A DNA stretch of 36,408 bases, from positions 1 through 36,408 of IMG/VR virus record IMGVR_UViG_3300047378_000084. One strand, 5' to 3'. The notes below the pieces were generated by a model. The model worked only from the letters and a program-made list of their open reading frames with translations, was not told the origin of the DNA and ran no database searches. The stretch's first letter is position 1. Every line of letters begins with the position of its first letter. Both the position numbers and the translations under genes were made by a program. Shown here one piece after another: positions 14,949-20,291 of the stretch. The DNA is from a virus.

Positions 14949-15634
14949 AATTACTAGACACGACAGGCGGCAACGCCAAGCTAAAAAAGAGCGACAAGAG
15001 TAGCCAAGAATACCGGCTCGCAGGCTTATCACTGATGCCCGATGACATACTCTGTCCCTATCGAAACGTGGCAGGCTGCGCTAAGTCTTGCCTAGAGTCA
15101 GCAGGCATGGGCGTATTTTCAAACGTCAAGGCTGGAAGGCAACGCAAAACTGACTGGTGGCATAGTGATCGGGTTGGGTTCTTGGATCAGTTACGCAAAG
15201 AGCTTGGCAACTTTCAAAAGCTTTGCAAGCGTCAAGGTGTCAAGGCGGCAGTCCGTCTTAATGTATTGTCGGACATACCTTGGGAAAAGCATGGGATACT
15301 GCAGGAGTTTCCCGATATTTTCTTCTATGACTACACCAAGAATGCGTCAAGACTGGGCAAGACTCCCGACAATTACGAGTTGATGTTTTCGTACAGTAAC
15401 GAGCCGGACTATCAGAAGCATGTCGCTAAGGCTTGGAATACCGACGCGCCTATATCGGTGGTGTTCCGTGGCGGTATGCCAGAGCATTACAAGGGACGCA
15501 GGGTGATTGATGGCGATGCCTCAGACCTTGTGAACGTCAAGGCTGGTAGGGTTGTTGTCGGGTTGGTAGCCAAGGGCAAGGCCAAGAAAGATGAGGGTAA
15601 CTTTGTTGTTGATAATGTGATTGCGGTAGGGTAA
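14945..15634 (+). CDS. GP88-like cysteine-containing protein (229 aa)
   Basis: Begins (GTG start) MKLLDTTGGNAKLKKSDKSS. A cysteine cluster follows, CPYRNVAGCAKSCLESAG (about residues 37-54), and then FSNVKAGRQRKTDWW and a Lys/Arg-rich helix. The order GGNAKL - LSLMPDD - CP...GC..SC - KAGRQRKT resembles the GP88 family of unknown function, known from mycobacteriophages and other phages. The C-terminal half has beta strands around SVVFRGGMPEHYKGRRVIDG and is followed by an NVKAGRVVVGLVAKG segment. The cysteines could bind a metal or Fe-S cluster. GTG 14945 is forced by the GTGA overlap, with GAGGAAGG upstream. Family assignment is by eye. Confidence 0.6.
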   Translation: MKLLDTTGGNAKLKKSDKSSQEYRLAGLSLMPDDILCPYRNVAGCAKSCLESAGMGVFSNVKAGRQRKTDWWHSDRVGFLDQLRKELGNFQKLCKRQGVKAAVRLNVLSDIPWEKHGILQEFPDIFFYDYTKNASRLGKTPDNYELMFSYSNEPDYQKHVAKAWNTDAPISVVFRGGMPEHYKGRRVIDGDASDLVNVKAGRVVVGLVAKGKAKKDEGNFVVDNVIAVG

Positions 15635-15637
15635 AAC

Positions 15638-15651
15638 CTAACAAATGTTAG
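15638..15651 (+). repeat. Palindromic repeat CTAACAAATGTTAG, copy 3
   Basis: Same core and AAAC left flank as copies 1 and 2, four bases after the GP88-like stop; here followed by AAACTTGGAGAT, the SD for the 53-aa gene. Confidence 0.85.
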
Positions 15652-15669
15652 AAACTTGGAGATAAAATA

Positions 15670-15831
15670 ATGGAAGAACAAATAATCTTTACAAAAAAAG
15701 AATTGTGGTTGAATCAGGCTCCTTCTTGGAATTTTGAGCTTGACGAAGACCAACTGCTTTCAAAAGCTTTGCAGGTTGGCTTTGTCACTAAGGTTGGTGA
15801 TGATTCTTACTTAGTCAATCAGGATTATTAA
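15670..15831 (+). CDS. Small hypothetical protein (53 aa)
   Basis: Reads MEEQIIFTKKELWLNQAPSW, then NFELDEDQLLSKALQVGFVT and a short end. A winged-helix-sized peptide with one clear helix (DEDQLLSKALQVG) followed by a beta turn (FVTKVGDDSYLV). ATG 15670 has TTGGAG eight bases upstream. It fills the space between palindromic repeats 3 and 4 exactly and so belongs to the same regulated group. No family recognised. Confidence 0.6.
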   Translation: MEEQIIFTKKELWLNQAPSWNFELDEDQLLSKALQVGFVTKVGDDSYLVNQDY

Positions 15832-15832
15832 C

Positions 15833-15846
15833 CTAACAAATGTTAG
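15833..15846 (+). repeat. Palindromic repeat CTAACAAATGTTAG, copy 4
   Basis: Last copy; it begins two bases after the 53-aa stop and is followed by AAACTTGGAGGATG, nearly identical to the flank of copy 3. Confidence 0.85.
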
Positions 15847-15861
15847 AAACTTGGAGGATGT

Positions 15862-16032
15862 ATGGAAACTAGATTAGTAATGGTCACGATGCAGCGTGGC
15901 GGTGGAGGCCCTAGCATGTACCGCTTGGCGTATGGGAAGGTGCTGTCTGACGGCAGGACAATTATAAAAGCAGCCCTGCGTGAGAGCATGGCTAGAGAGT
16001 TAGGTATCCAACGTGGAGAAGCGGTGAGATGA
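15862..16032 (+). CDS. Small basic hypothetical protein (56 aa)
   Basis: Reads METRLVMVTMQRGGGGPSMY, then RLAYGKVLSDGRTIIKAALR and a charged helical end. The first half is strand-like with a four-glycine turn; the second half is a helix (KAALRESMARELGI). Two ATGs are possible (15858 gives no frame; 15862 is in frame with GGAGGA four to six bases upstream). The TGA at 16030-16032 overlaps the methyltransferase-like start (ATGA), which suggests translational coupling and perhaps joint work. Function unknown. Confidence 0.6.
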   Translation: METRLVMVTMQRGGGGPSMYRLAYGKVLSDGRTIIKAALRESMARELGIQRGEAVR

Positions 16033-16613
16033 AAGTACTTGTAGCGTGTGAGTCTAGCGGTACAGTCCGCGAAGCTTTTAGAAAGCTTGGGCATGAAGTT
16101 TGGTCTAATGATCTGTTGCCTGCTGATGATGGCAGTGAGTATCACTTGCAGATGGATTGTGAGGAGGCGATAGGTTGGGACGATTGGGATTTGATTATCA
16201 TGCACCCACCCTGTACAGCCTTGGCGGTCAGCGGCAACTCTACCTATGCAAAGGGAATGCCTAAGCATGACGAGCGTTTGCGGTCGATTGAGTGGACTAC
16301 AAAGCTTTATCAGTTGGCTATTATTGCCTGCGACAAAGTGTGTATGGAGAACCCTGTCGGGGTGTTACCGTTCAAGCCTACGCAGTATGTACAGCCTTGG
16401 ATGTTCGGTCATCCTGAGTCTAAAAAGACAGGCTTGTGGCTTCATGGTTTGCCCAAGCTGGGCGAAACTAACAACGTAAAAGAGGAGTTTGATGGACTAC
16501 CGAAACGGGAACAGCAACGGCTGCATTACCTACCACCCTCAGAGGATAGGTGGAAGATACGCAGCAAAACTTTTCAAGGTCTAGCAGATGCTATGGCCGA
16601 GCAGTGGGGATAG
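16029..16613 (+). CDS. Small DNA cytosine-C5 methyltransferase-like protein
   Basis: 194 aa. Motif I-like start VLVACESSGTVREAF (residues 3-17), motif IV HPPCTALAVSGN with Pro-Pro-Cys at 60-62, and motif VI ENPVG at 107-111 match the C5-methyltransferase fold, which uses that Cys to attack cytosine and S-adenosylmethionine as methyl donor. At 194 aa it is far shorter than a typical enzyme (300+ aa), and no target-recognition domain or motifs IX and X are seen. It may act on a simple target, be a base-modifying relative, or be inactive. A role in hiding phage DNA from restriction enzymes is the natural inference. ATGA overlap with the upstream gene. Confidence 0.7.
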   Translation: MKVLVACESSGTVREAFRKLGHEVWSNDLLPADDGSEYHLQMDCEEAIGWDDWDLIIMHPPCTALAVSGNSTYAKGMPKHDERLRSIEWTTKLYQLAIIACDKVCMENPVGVLPFKPTQYVQPWMFGHPESKKTGLWLHGLPKLGETNNVKEEFDGLPKREQQRLHYLPPSEDRWKIRSKTFQGLADAMAEQWG

Positions 16614-16615
16614 GT

Positions 16616-16810
16616 ATGTTGATTGAGAAGAGGTCTGGACTTACAGGCAAGGTGCATGTCTTGGACGTGCCGGTAACTGTGCAGCAGATAGAGGCTTGGC
16701 AGGGTGGAGAGTTGATTCAGAACGCTATGCCTGACCTGTCTGCTGAGTTTCGTGAGTTTTTGATGACAGGTATAACGCCTTTTGAATGGAAAGAAAATTT
16801 TGGAGCATAA
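16616..16810 (+). CDS. Conserved small phage protein (64 aa, REFLMTGITPFEW motif)
   Basis: Reads MLIEKRSGLTGKVHVLDVPV, then VQQIEAWQGGELIQNAMPDL, ending REFLMTGITPFEWKENFGA. The pattern SGLTG - VT..Q...W..G..IQ.A.P.L - REFLMTGITP.EW recurs in many short-tailed phages, usually annotated as hypothetical. Helical and compact, probably one small domain. ATG 16616 lies two bases after the methyltransferase TAG and is used here because the upstream in-frame ATG (16550) lies inside the methyltransferase gene without an SD. A host-targeting or transcription-related role is possible but unproven. Confidence 0.7.
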   Translation: MLIEKRSGLTGKVHVLDVPVTVQQIEAWQGGELIQNAMPDLSAEFREFLMTGITPFEWKENFGA

Positions 16811-16814
16811 GAGT

Positions 16815-16958
16815 ATGGATTTGTATGACGATAAGTTTTGGGAATGGATGGCGCAGTGCCCAGTGGAGCATAACGCTAATCCAGACAACGTAGATATGTA
16901 CGGTCAGCGGTTAGCTGGTGTTAACTTTTTTGTGGAGGAAGAAGATGAGGAGTCCTAA
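16815..16958 (+). CDS. Small acidic hypothetical protein (47 aa)
   Basis: Reads MDLYDDKFWEWMAQCPVEHN, then ANPDNVDMYGQRLAGVNFFV and EEEDEES. The N-terminal FWEW and a C-terminal run of acidic residues suggest a short helix-turn peptide. ATG 16815 follows four bases after the previous stop. The end overlaps the next gene by 14 bases, whose SD (GGAGG) lies in its codons. It was too short for an ordinary ORF scan but fits the run of small genes. Unknown function; DNA-mimic-like acidity is only a remark. Confidence 0.55.
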   Translation: MDLYDDKFWEWMAQCPVEHNANPDNVDMYGQRLAGVNFFVEEEDEES

Positions 16959-17169
16959 GTATGTGTTCACCCGTATACCTAATGATGAGGCCGGGCGTGA
17001 GCTAGTTGAGAAGATGCGTAAGTATCTAAACAGGGACAGGTATAGCCTTCGGGTACGGGGTCAGGGTCTTATTGACGGTGAGAATTGGAGGCGCTATGGT
17101 TACGGTCAGCCCTTGGATAAGTCCAAGTACATCAGAATCTATGTAGAGGAGAAAGCTAATGAGCAATAG
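16945..17169 (+). CDS. Small basic hypothetical protein (74 aa)
   Basis: Reads MRSPKYVFTRIPNDEAGREL, then VEKMRKYLNRDRYSLRVRGQ and a Tyr-rich end (RYGYGQPLDKSKYIRIYVEE). Arg and Lys are abundant. Secondary structure looks like strand-helix-strand-strand. ATG 16945 has GGAGG six bases upstream; an earlier in-frame TTG (16918) has none. The gene overlaps the next by 11 bases. No family is recognised; a nucleic-acid-binding fold is plausible from the charge. Confidence 0.6.
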   Translation: MRSPKYVFTRIPNDEAGRELVEKMRKYLNRDRYSLRVRGQGLIDGENWRRYGYGQPLDKSKYIRIYVEEKANEQ

Positions 17170-17440
17170 AACTAAGTTTGGTAAGACAAGGGACGTATCA
17201 GAACCCTACGCTACCTTTAAAAACCCACAGGGTTGGGAGTGGCGTGTACTCAAGACCTATCAGAGCGTTAAGAAGGAACGTGACAATCAGTATGCACGAT
17301 GGTTTGTTGCAGCTAAGTCACCTATGACGCATGGTAGCTGGGAGTACGGTGATACGTATGTAAGAGAAGTTGAGAACTACGGTCACTTAACTTCAGCAAC
17401 TAGTGACTGGTTAGAGGAGTACCTGAATGAACTTTCATAA
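17159..17440 (+). CDS. Conserved hypothetical early phage protein (93 aa)
   Basis: Reads MSNRTKFGKTRDVSEPYATF, then GWEWRVLKTYQSVKKERDNQ, and YARWFVAAKSPMTHGSWEYG. The block WEWRVLKTYQ - KE..N.YARWFVAAKSPMTHGS.EYGDTYV is a strongly patterned, aromatic-rich sequence seen as a hypothetical protein in marine phages. Mostly beta, one C-terminal helix (SDWLEEYLNEL). Both ends overlap neighbours (11 and 14 bases). Function not known. Confidence 0.7.
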   Translation: MSNRTKFGKTRDVSEPYATFKNPQGWEWRVLKTYQSVKKERDNQYARWFVAAKSPMTHGSWEYGDTYVREVENYGHLTSATSDWLEEYLNELS

Positions 17441-17690
17441 TGTAAAGAGTGTGAATGTTGAGCGTGACAACAAGCGTGGTTGGACTACCATTAAGATCAC
17501 CCGACATGAGAGGTTGGATGTGGACGTTGAGTCGGAGGTTGCTATTGCTAAGGCTTTCGGCATCGACAGGTGGGACATGGCTGATGTTGTTCGCAGTATC
17601 AATAAGAATGGTACGGTGACTGATGAGATAACTTTGTTTCATGTTGATGATGGCATGATTGATATAAATATGGAGACTGTAAATGAGTAA
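17427..17690 (+). CDS. Small hypothetical protein (87 aa)
   Basis: Reads MNFHNVKSVNVERDNKRGWT, then TIKITRHERLDVDVESEVAI and AKAFGIDRWDMADVVRSINK. Strands at both ends surround one helix (ESEVAIAKAFGI). Acidic. ATG 17427 lies in the tail of the previous gene (14-base overlap), whose GAGGAG is the SD; its own end overlaps the following gene by 8 bases. No family recognised. Confidence 0.6.
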   Translation: MNFHNVKSVNVERDNKRGWTTIKITRHERLDVDVESEVAIAKAFGIDRWDMADVVRSINKNGTVTDEITLFHVDDGMIDINMETVNE

Positions 17691-17901
17691 TGATATATGT
17701 TGGGTTGAGGCGCATAAGTCTCACCCTGATGCCCCTTGGAACCAGCCTGATGCCGATGACCTCACCTTTGAGTTTGCGGTCACGATAGATTTGGTGGTCA
17801 GGGCGGTTGATAGACACGATGCGGTGAATATAGCGGAGGCGCTAATAAAACCGTCACCAGAACTGATCGACACAGAAATGATGCAGGTAATGGAGCTTTG
17901 A
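17683..17901 (+). CDS. Small acidic hypothetical protein (72 aa)
   Basis: Reads MSNDICWVEAHKSHPDAPWN, then QPDADDLTFEFAVTIDLVVR and a helix (VDRHDAVNIAEALIKPS). The middle FEFAVTIDLVVRAVDRHDAV is a beta strand leading into a helix, a ferredoxin-like pattern. ATG 17683 starts 8 bases inside the previous gene; the stop is one base before the next ATG. Function unknown. Confidence 0.55.
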   Translation: MSNDICWVEAHKSHPDAPWNQPDADDLTFEFAVTIDLVVRAVDRHDAVNIAEALIKPSPELIDTEMMQVMEL

Positions 17902-17902
17902 T

Positions 17903-18118
17903 ATGACTTACTTACAAATGGCACAGTTCATAATGAAAGAGATGCCAAAAGATCTAAGGGATAAGGCTGTTGTGGGCTTCATGCCTTGGGGTTTTGATGA
18001 GTCTGGAGGCATTGATGGTTCGTTTAGAAAGATCTCTGTTCACTATAATATACAAGACGGCAAGTCTTTAGAGCCTGTCGTTACTATGGAGTTTGATCAT
18101 GATATACCGACTGCGTAA
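17903..18118 (+). CDS. Small hypothetical protein (71 aa)
   Basis: Reads MTYLQMAQFIMKEMPKDLRD, then KAVVGFMPWGFDESGGIDGS and a beta end (ISVHYNIQDGKSLEPVVTME). One N-terminal helix is followed by strands. ATG 17903 follows the previous TGA after one base. The last 20 bases overlap the next gene. No family is recognised. Confidence 0.55.
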   Translation: MTYLQMAQFIMKEMPKDLRDKAVVGFMPWGFDESGGIDGSFRKISVHYNIQDGKSLEPVVTMEFDHDIPTA

Positions 18119-18278
18119 GTTTAAGACACGCTATGGCGTACATTCCGGGCGGTGCTATACGGGCATCCACTTTGGCCGACGCTCATGGTACATACCTCAT
18201 CACGACAGGGGTCATCTGTTTAAGGTTGAGGATAAGGATGGCAGGACTATGGTGTCCCGTCTCATAACAAGGAAATAA
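18099..18278 (+). CDS. Small Arg/His-rich basic protein (59 aa)
   Basis: Reads MIYRLRKFKTRYGVHSGRCY, then TGIHFGRRSWYIPHHDRGHL and a short charged end. Very basic (many Arg, Lys, His), with beta-strand patterning. ATG 18099 has GGAG eight bases upstream; a TTG at 18093 is less likely. It overlaps the end of the 71-aa gene. Nucleic-acid binding would fit its charge. No family recognised. Confidence 0.55.
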   Translation: MIYRLRKFKTRYGVHSGRCYTGIHFGRRSWYIPHHDRGHLFKVEDKDGRTMVSRLITRK

Positions 18279-18333
18279 CTCTCCGGCACCTGAGCATGTG
18301 TGTAAACTGCTCGCCTTTAATTTGGAGAATGAA

Positions 18334-18618
18334 ATGGATAATATAGATATATTTGTAGATCACTTTGTGATTCACTCTGAGAGTCGTGAGGCTTTGATAC
18401 TCAATGCTGGTAGTTCAGCGGAGTTTGAGAAGCACTTGCGTAATCTTGTATCACAGGAGATTCGTGCTGCTTTGTCAGCAGAGATAAATTCTTTTGAGGA
18501 AGAGATCACAAAGTCTAAGGGCGTTAAGCGTGAGAGGTTGATAGATGGCGCTAATGCTTTGAGGGGCCTCAGAAGTGATCTTGTGTGGGAGAAGGTTAGA
18601 GTAGGGGTGTCAGCATGA
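18334..18618 (+). CDS. Small helical hypothetical protein (94 aa)
   Basis: Reads MDNIDIFVDHFVIHSESREA, then LILNAGSSAEFEKHLRNLVS and a coiled-coil-like helix (EIRAALSAEINSFEEEITKS). ATG 18334 is preceded by TTGGAG with suitable spacing; an upstream in-frame ATG (18298) lacks an SD and would use the 55-base gap after the previous gene. The TGA overlaps the next start (ATGA). The alternation of charged residues in the second half suggests dimerisation. Function unknown. Confidence 0.6.
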   Translation: MDNIDIFVDHFVIHSESREALILNAGSSAEFEKHLRNLVSQEIRAALSAEINSFEEEITKSKGVKRERLIDGANALRGLRSDLVWEKVRVGVSA

Positions 18619-18866
18619 ATGATTTATTTTACAAGGCTGTCAAGGCTCAGAAAAATCTTGATAAGATATACCCAGACAGGTACTGGCCTGTCGGCGCTGA
18701 GTCCCCTCCTAAGCCTCACATCATCAAGGTTACTCAGATGTATGCGGGAGGAGTACGACCACGCGACATCATCAAGCAGCTTGGCATGAGCAAAGCTATG
18801 GTGATCAGTATTATAAAGCGTTCACGTTTCAATCAAGAGTCTAAGTATCGTGCAAAATATAATTGA
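18615..18866 (+). CDS. Small helix-turn-helix protein (83 aa)
   Basis: After MNDLFYKAVKAQKNLDKIYP, the stretch VTQMYAGGVRPRDIIKQLGM followed by SKAMVISIIKRSRF (about residues 39-73) has the spacing of a helix-turn-helix of the resolvase/Hin or terminase-like kind: helix, G-V-R-P turn, D-I-I-K-Q-L-G, S-K-A-M-V-I-S-I-I recognition helix. The C-terminus is basic. As the only clear HTH in the rightward early block it is a candidate transcription regulator, perhaps for the palindromes upstream. ATGA overlap with the previous gene. Confidence 0.65.
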   Translation: MNDLFYKAVKAQKNLDKIYPDRYWPVGAESPPKPHIIKVTQMYAGGVRPRDIIKQLGMSKAMVISIIKRSRFNQESKYRAKYN

Positions 18867-18867
18867 C

Positions 18868-19041
18868 ATGTGTAACCACATCCTAGGCTTCAGTGATTGT
18901 TACTTTGAAACGGGGAGAGTAACACCTGTTGTTCGTGAGGATGCTCTAAGGCTGTGTCAGAAGCATGGTGATGACTTCTGCATAGGGTTCGTTGCTATCT
19001 ACCTTGAGGTACAGAATCAGGAGTATCAAAAATTCTTTTGA
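18868..19041 (+). CDS. Small hypothetical protein with cysteines (57 aa)
   Basis: Reads MCNHILGFSDCYFETGRVTP, then VVREDALRLCQKHGDDFCIG and an aromatic end (VEVQNQEYQKFF is its approximate tail). Helical, with four cysteines spread along the chain. ATG 18868 lies one base after the TGA of the HTH gene; a GTG at 18850 is in frame but has no better SD. The stop is inside the -35 box of the next promoter, so this gene ends the transcription block before it. Function unknown. Confidence 0.5.
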   Translation: MCNHILGFSDCYFETGRVTPVVREDALRLCQKHGDDFCIGFVAIYLEVQNQEYQKFF

Positions 19042-19066
19042 CACCGTTTGATATCTTGTGTACAAT
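19038..19066 (+). promoter_or_regulatory. Rightward sigma70-type promoter for replication genes
   Basis: TTGACA (19038-19043), a 17-base spacer and TACAAT (19061-19066). It gives an independent start some 30 bases before ATG 19097, which has AAGGAG. It would raise expression of the ssDNA-binding protein and its neighbours over the upstream small genes. Confidence 0.75.
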
Positions 19067-19096
19067 CCCTTTCAAGGTTTTAAAGGAGATATAAAA

Positions 19097-19321
19097 ATGA
19101 GTTCTACAGATACTAGAATGGAGTTTTGTTCAGAGCTAGATGATTGGTGGTGTCAGTTGTTTGCTATGCGGTTAGGGGCACCTTTACCTTCTGAAAGAAT
19201 TAAGTTAAGGTTTATTGGATTTGTTGAAGAGCGTTGCCAAGAGGTAGGATCTTGGAGAATACGTGACGATGATCTAACAGTATTGTTTTCTGAATTCATA
19301 GACGAACTAGGAGGTTGGTAA
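19097..19321 (+). CDS. Small acidic hypothetical protein (74 aa)
   Basis: Reads MSSTDTRMEFCSELDDWWCQ, then LFAMRLGAPLPSERIKLRFI and an acidic helix end (DDDLTVLFSEFIDELGGW). Helical and Trp-rich. ATG 19097 has AAGGAG nine bases upstream and is the first gene after the promoter at 19038; the longer frame from 19058 would start inside the promoter -10 region and is rejected. TAATG overlap with the next gene. No family recognised. Confidence 0.6.
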   Translation: MSSTDTRMEFCSELDDWWCQLFAMRLGAPLPSERIKLRFIGFVEERCQEVGSWRIRDDDLTVLFSEFIDELGGW

Positions 19322-19515
19322 TGTTATTTGATATTACTACTGATGAGTACAAGGCTTTCACGGCCTCTCATCTTATTGGATTGTTATATGAAAATAAGTC
19401 CAGTTATCATATAACTTACGGTAAGGACAGGCATTGCCTGACAATAGAGGAGGGCATCGACGGATCTATAGAAGAGCAAGTCTCTGAATTTTTTATTGAC
19501 AACGCATCCAAGTGA
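19321..19515 (+). CDS. Small acidic hypothetical protein (64 aa)
   Basis: Reads MLFDITTDEYKAFTASHLIG, then LLYENKSSYHITYGKDRHCL and an acidic end (EEGIDGSIEEQVSEFFID). Strand-helix-strand pattern. GGAGG lies seven bases before ATG 19321, and the ATG shares a base with the previous TAA. Coupled with the 74-aa gene before it. Function unknown; being just ahead of the ssDNA-binding protein gene it may assist replication. Confidence 0.55.
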   Translation: MLFDITTDEYKAFTASHLIGLLYENKSSYHITYGKDRHCLTIEEGIDGSIEEQVSEFFIDNASK

Positions 19516-19552
19516 TGTTAATTTATAATGACGCTAACAAAGGAGAAAACCT

Positions 19553-20008
19553 ATGCGTATGATTGATGGTATTCCACAAGTGTTAACTGGCGAAGCCTTT
19601 TATCCACATGTGAAAGTTCCTGTCCCTAACTTCAGCGGTGACCGTAACGGGTATGAGATTAACCTAGCGGTATCTGATGAGGTATATAATCAGTTCGTTG
19701 CTGCTGGCTTCAACGTCGGTGTCAAGGCGGCTGGTCGTTCTAAGTACACGGAAGATCCCGTGATTCATTTCTATCAGTGGGAAGTGAACGGTAAGGGTGA
19801 GAAGAATCCTGCACCTAGACTGGTAGACCTTGAGAAGAATGAGATTGATGTGCAGATTGGTAACGGCTCAAAGGTAGCAGTGCAGTGGCGAGCAGCCGTG
19901 TACGGGCCTAACAAGCAGTACAAACGTGCCATCCTTGAGAACGTACAGATCATCGAGCTTGTCGAGTACGGGCAGGGTGCATCTGGTGAATCAGCTTTAG
20001 CATTTTAG
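19553..20008 (+). CDS. Single-stranded DNA-binding protein (T7 gp2.5-like)
   Basis: 151 aa. The OB-fold type beta pattern is clear: YPHVKVPVPNFSGDRNGYEI, FVAAGFNVGVKAAGRSKYTE, HFYQWEVNGKGEKN, VQWRAAVYGPNKQYKRAILE. It would coat single-stranded DNA at the fork and contact polymerase and helicase. Like gp2.5 it ends with a phenylalanine, although the last stretch is less acidic than in T7. AAGGAG before ATG 19553. Placed directly ahead of primase-helicase and polymerase, as in T7-like phages of this group. The family is recognised by pattern and place rather than by a unique motif. Confidence 0.7.
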   Translation: MRMIDGIPQVLTGEAFYPHVKVPVPNFSGDRNGYEINLAVSDEVYNQFVAAGFNVGVKAAGRSKYTEDPVIHFYQWEVNGKGEKNPAPRLVDLEKNEIDVQIGNGSKVAVQWRAAVYGPNKQYKRAILENVQIIELVEYGQGASGESALAF

Positions 20009-20018
20009 AGGAGGTAGT

Positions 20019-20249
20019 ATGACTGAAGAAACTACAAACACCGTGACCTTTGAGGACAAGGAATACAATGTCGCTGATCTTTCTGAACGTGGTCAGGCCC
20101 TTGTAGGTCTTATACGCTCAGTACGTGAAGAGTCTGCGGGTTTGCAGACCCGGCTAGCTGTTCTACAGGCAGCAGAGATAACCTTCTCCAAGGAATTGGA
20201 GGGGGTATTCAACGAGCCTGATCAGGAAGAGCTTGAAGGGATGGACTAA
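20019..20249 (+). CDS. DUF6447-like small coiled-coil protein (76 aa)
   Basis: Reads MTEETTNTVTFEDKEYNVAD, then LSERGQALVGLIRSVREESA and LQTRLAVLQAAEITFSKELE. The pattern of a short beta hairpin (VTFEDKEYNVADLSE) followed by a long amphipathic helix with LQTRLAVLQAAE matches the DUF6447 family of small phage proteins. GAGG precedes ATG 20019. It lies 10 bases after the ssDNA-binding protein gene and before a terminator, so both share a transcript. Function not known. Confidence 0.65.
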   Translation: MTEETTNTVTFEDKEYNVADLSERGQALVGLIRSVREESAGLQTRLAVLQAAEITFSKELEGVFNEPDQEELEGMD

Positions 20250-20255
20250 ACTAAG

Positions 20256-20280
20256 AGGGGCTGAAAGGCCCCTTCTTTTT
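20256..20280 (+). terminator. Rho-independent terminator before primase-helicase gene
   Basis: AGGGGC (20256-20261) and GCCCCT (20268-20273) form a six-base stem with loop TGAAAG, followed by TTCTTTTT. It would reduce transcription into the helicase gene, so the helicase and polymerase need fewer copies than the ssDNA-binding protein. The T-run ends just before the helicase SD (GGAGG). Confidence 0.85.
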
Positions 20281-20291
20281 CTGGAGGCATA

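Noticed and set aside
13361-15846. CRISPR-like array from the CTAACAAATGTTAG copies
   Set aside because: Spacing is irregular (hundreds of bases) with genes between; the units are single gene-leader elements.
18868-19041. Longer start (GTG 18850) for the 57-aa gene
   Set aside because: No better ribosome site, and it would overlap the HTH gene more; ATG one base after the previous stop is simpler, though not certain.
19496-19529. Possible promoter TTGACA ... TATAAT before the ssDNA-binding protein gene
   Set aside because: The boxes are perfect, but the spacer is 22 bases, too long for sigma70; the TATAAT alone has no -35 at 16-18 bases.
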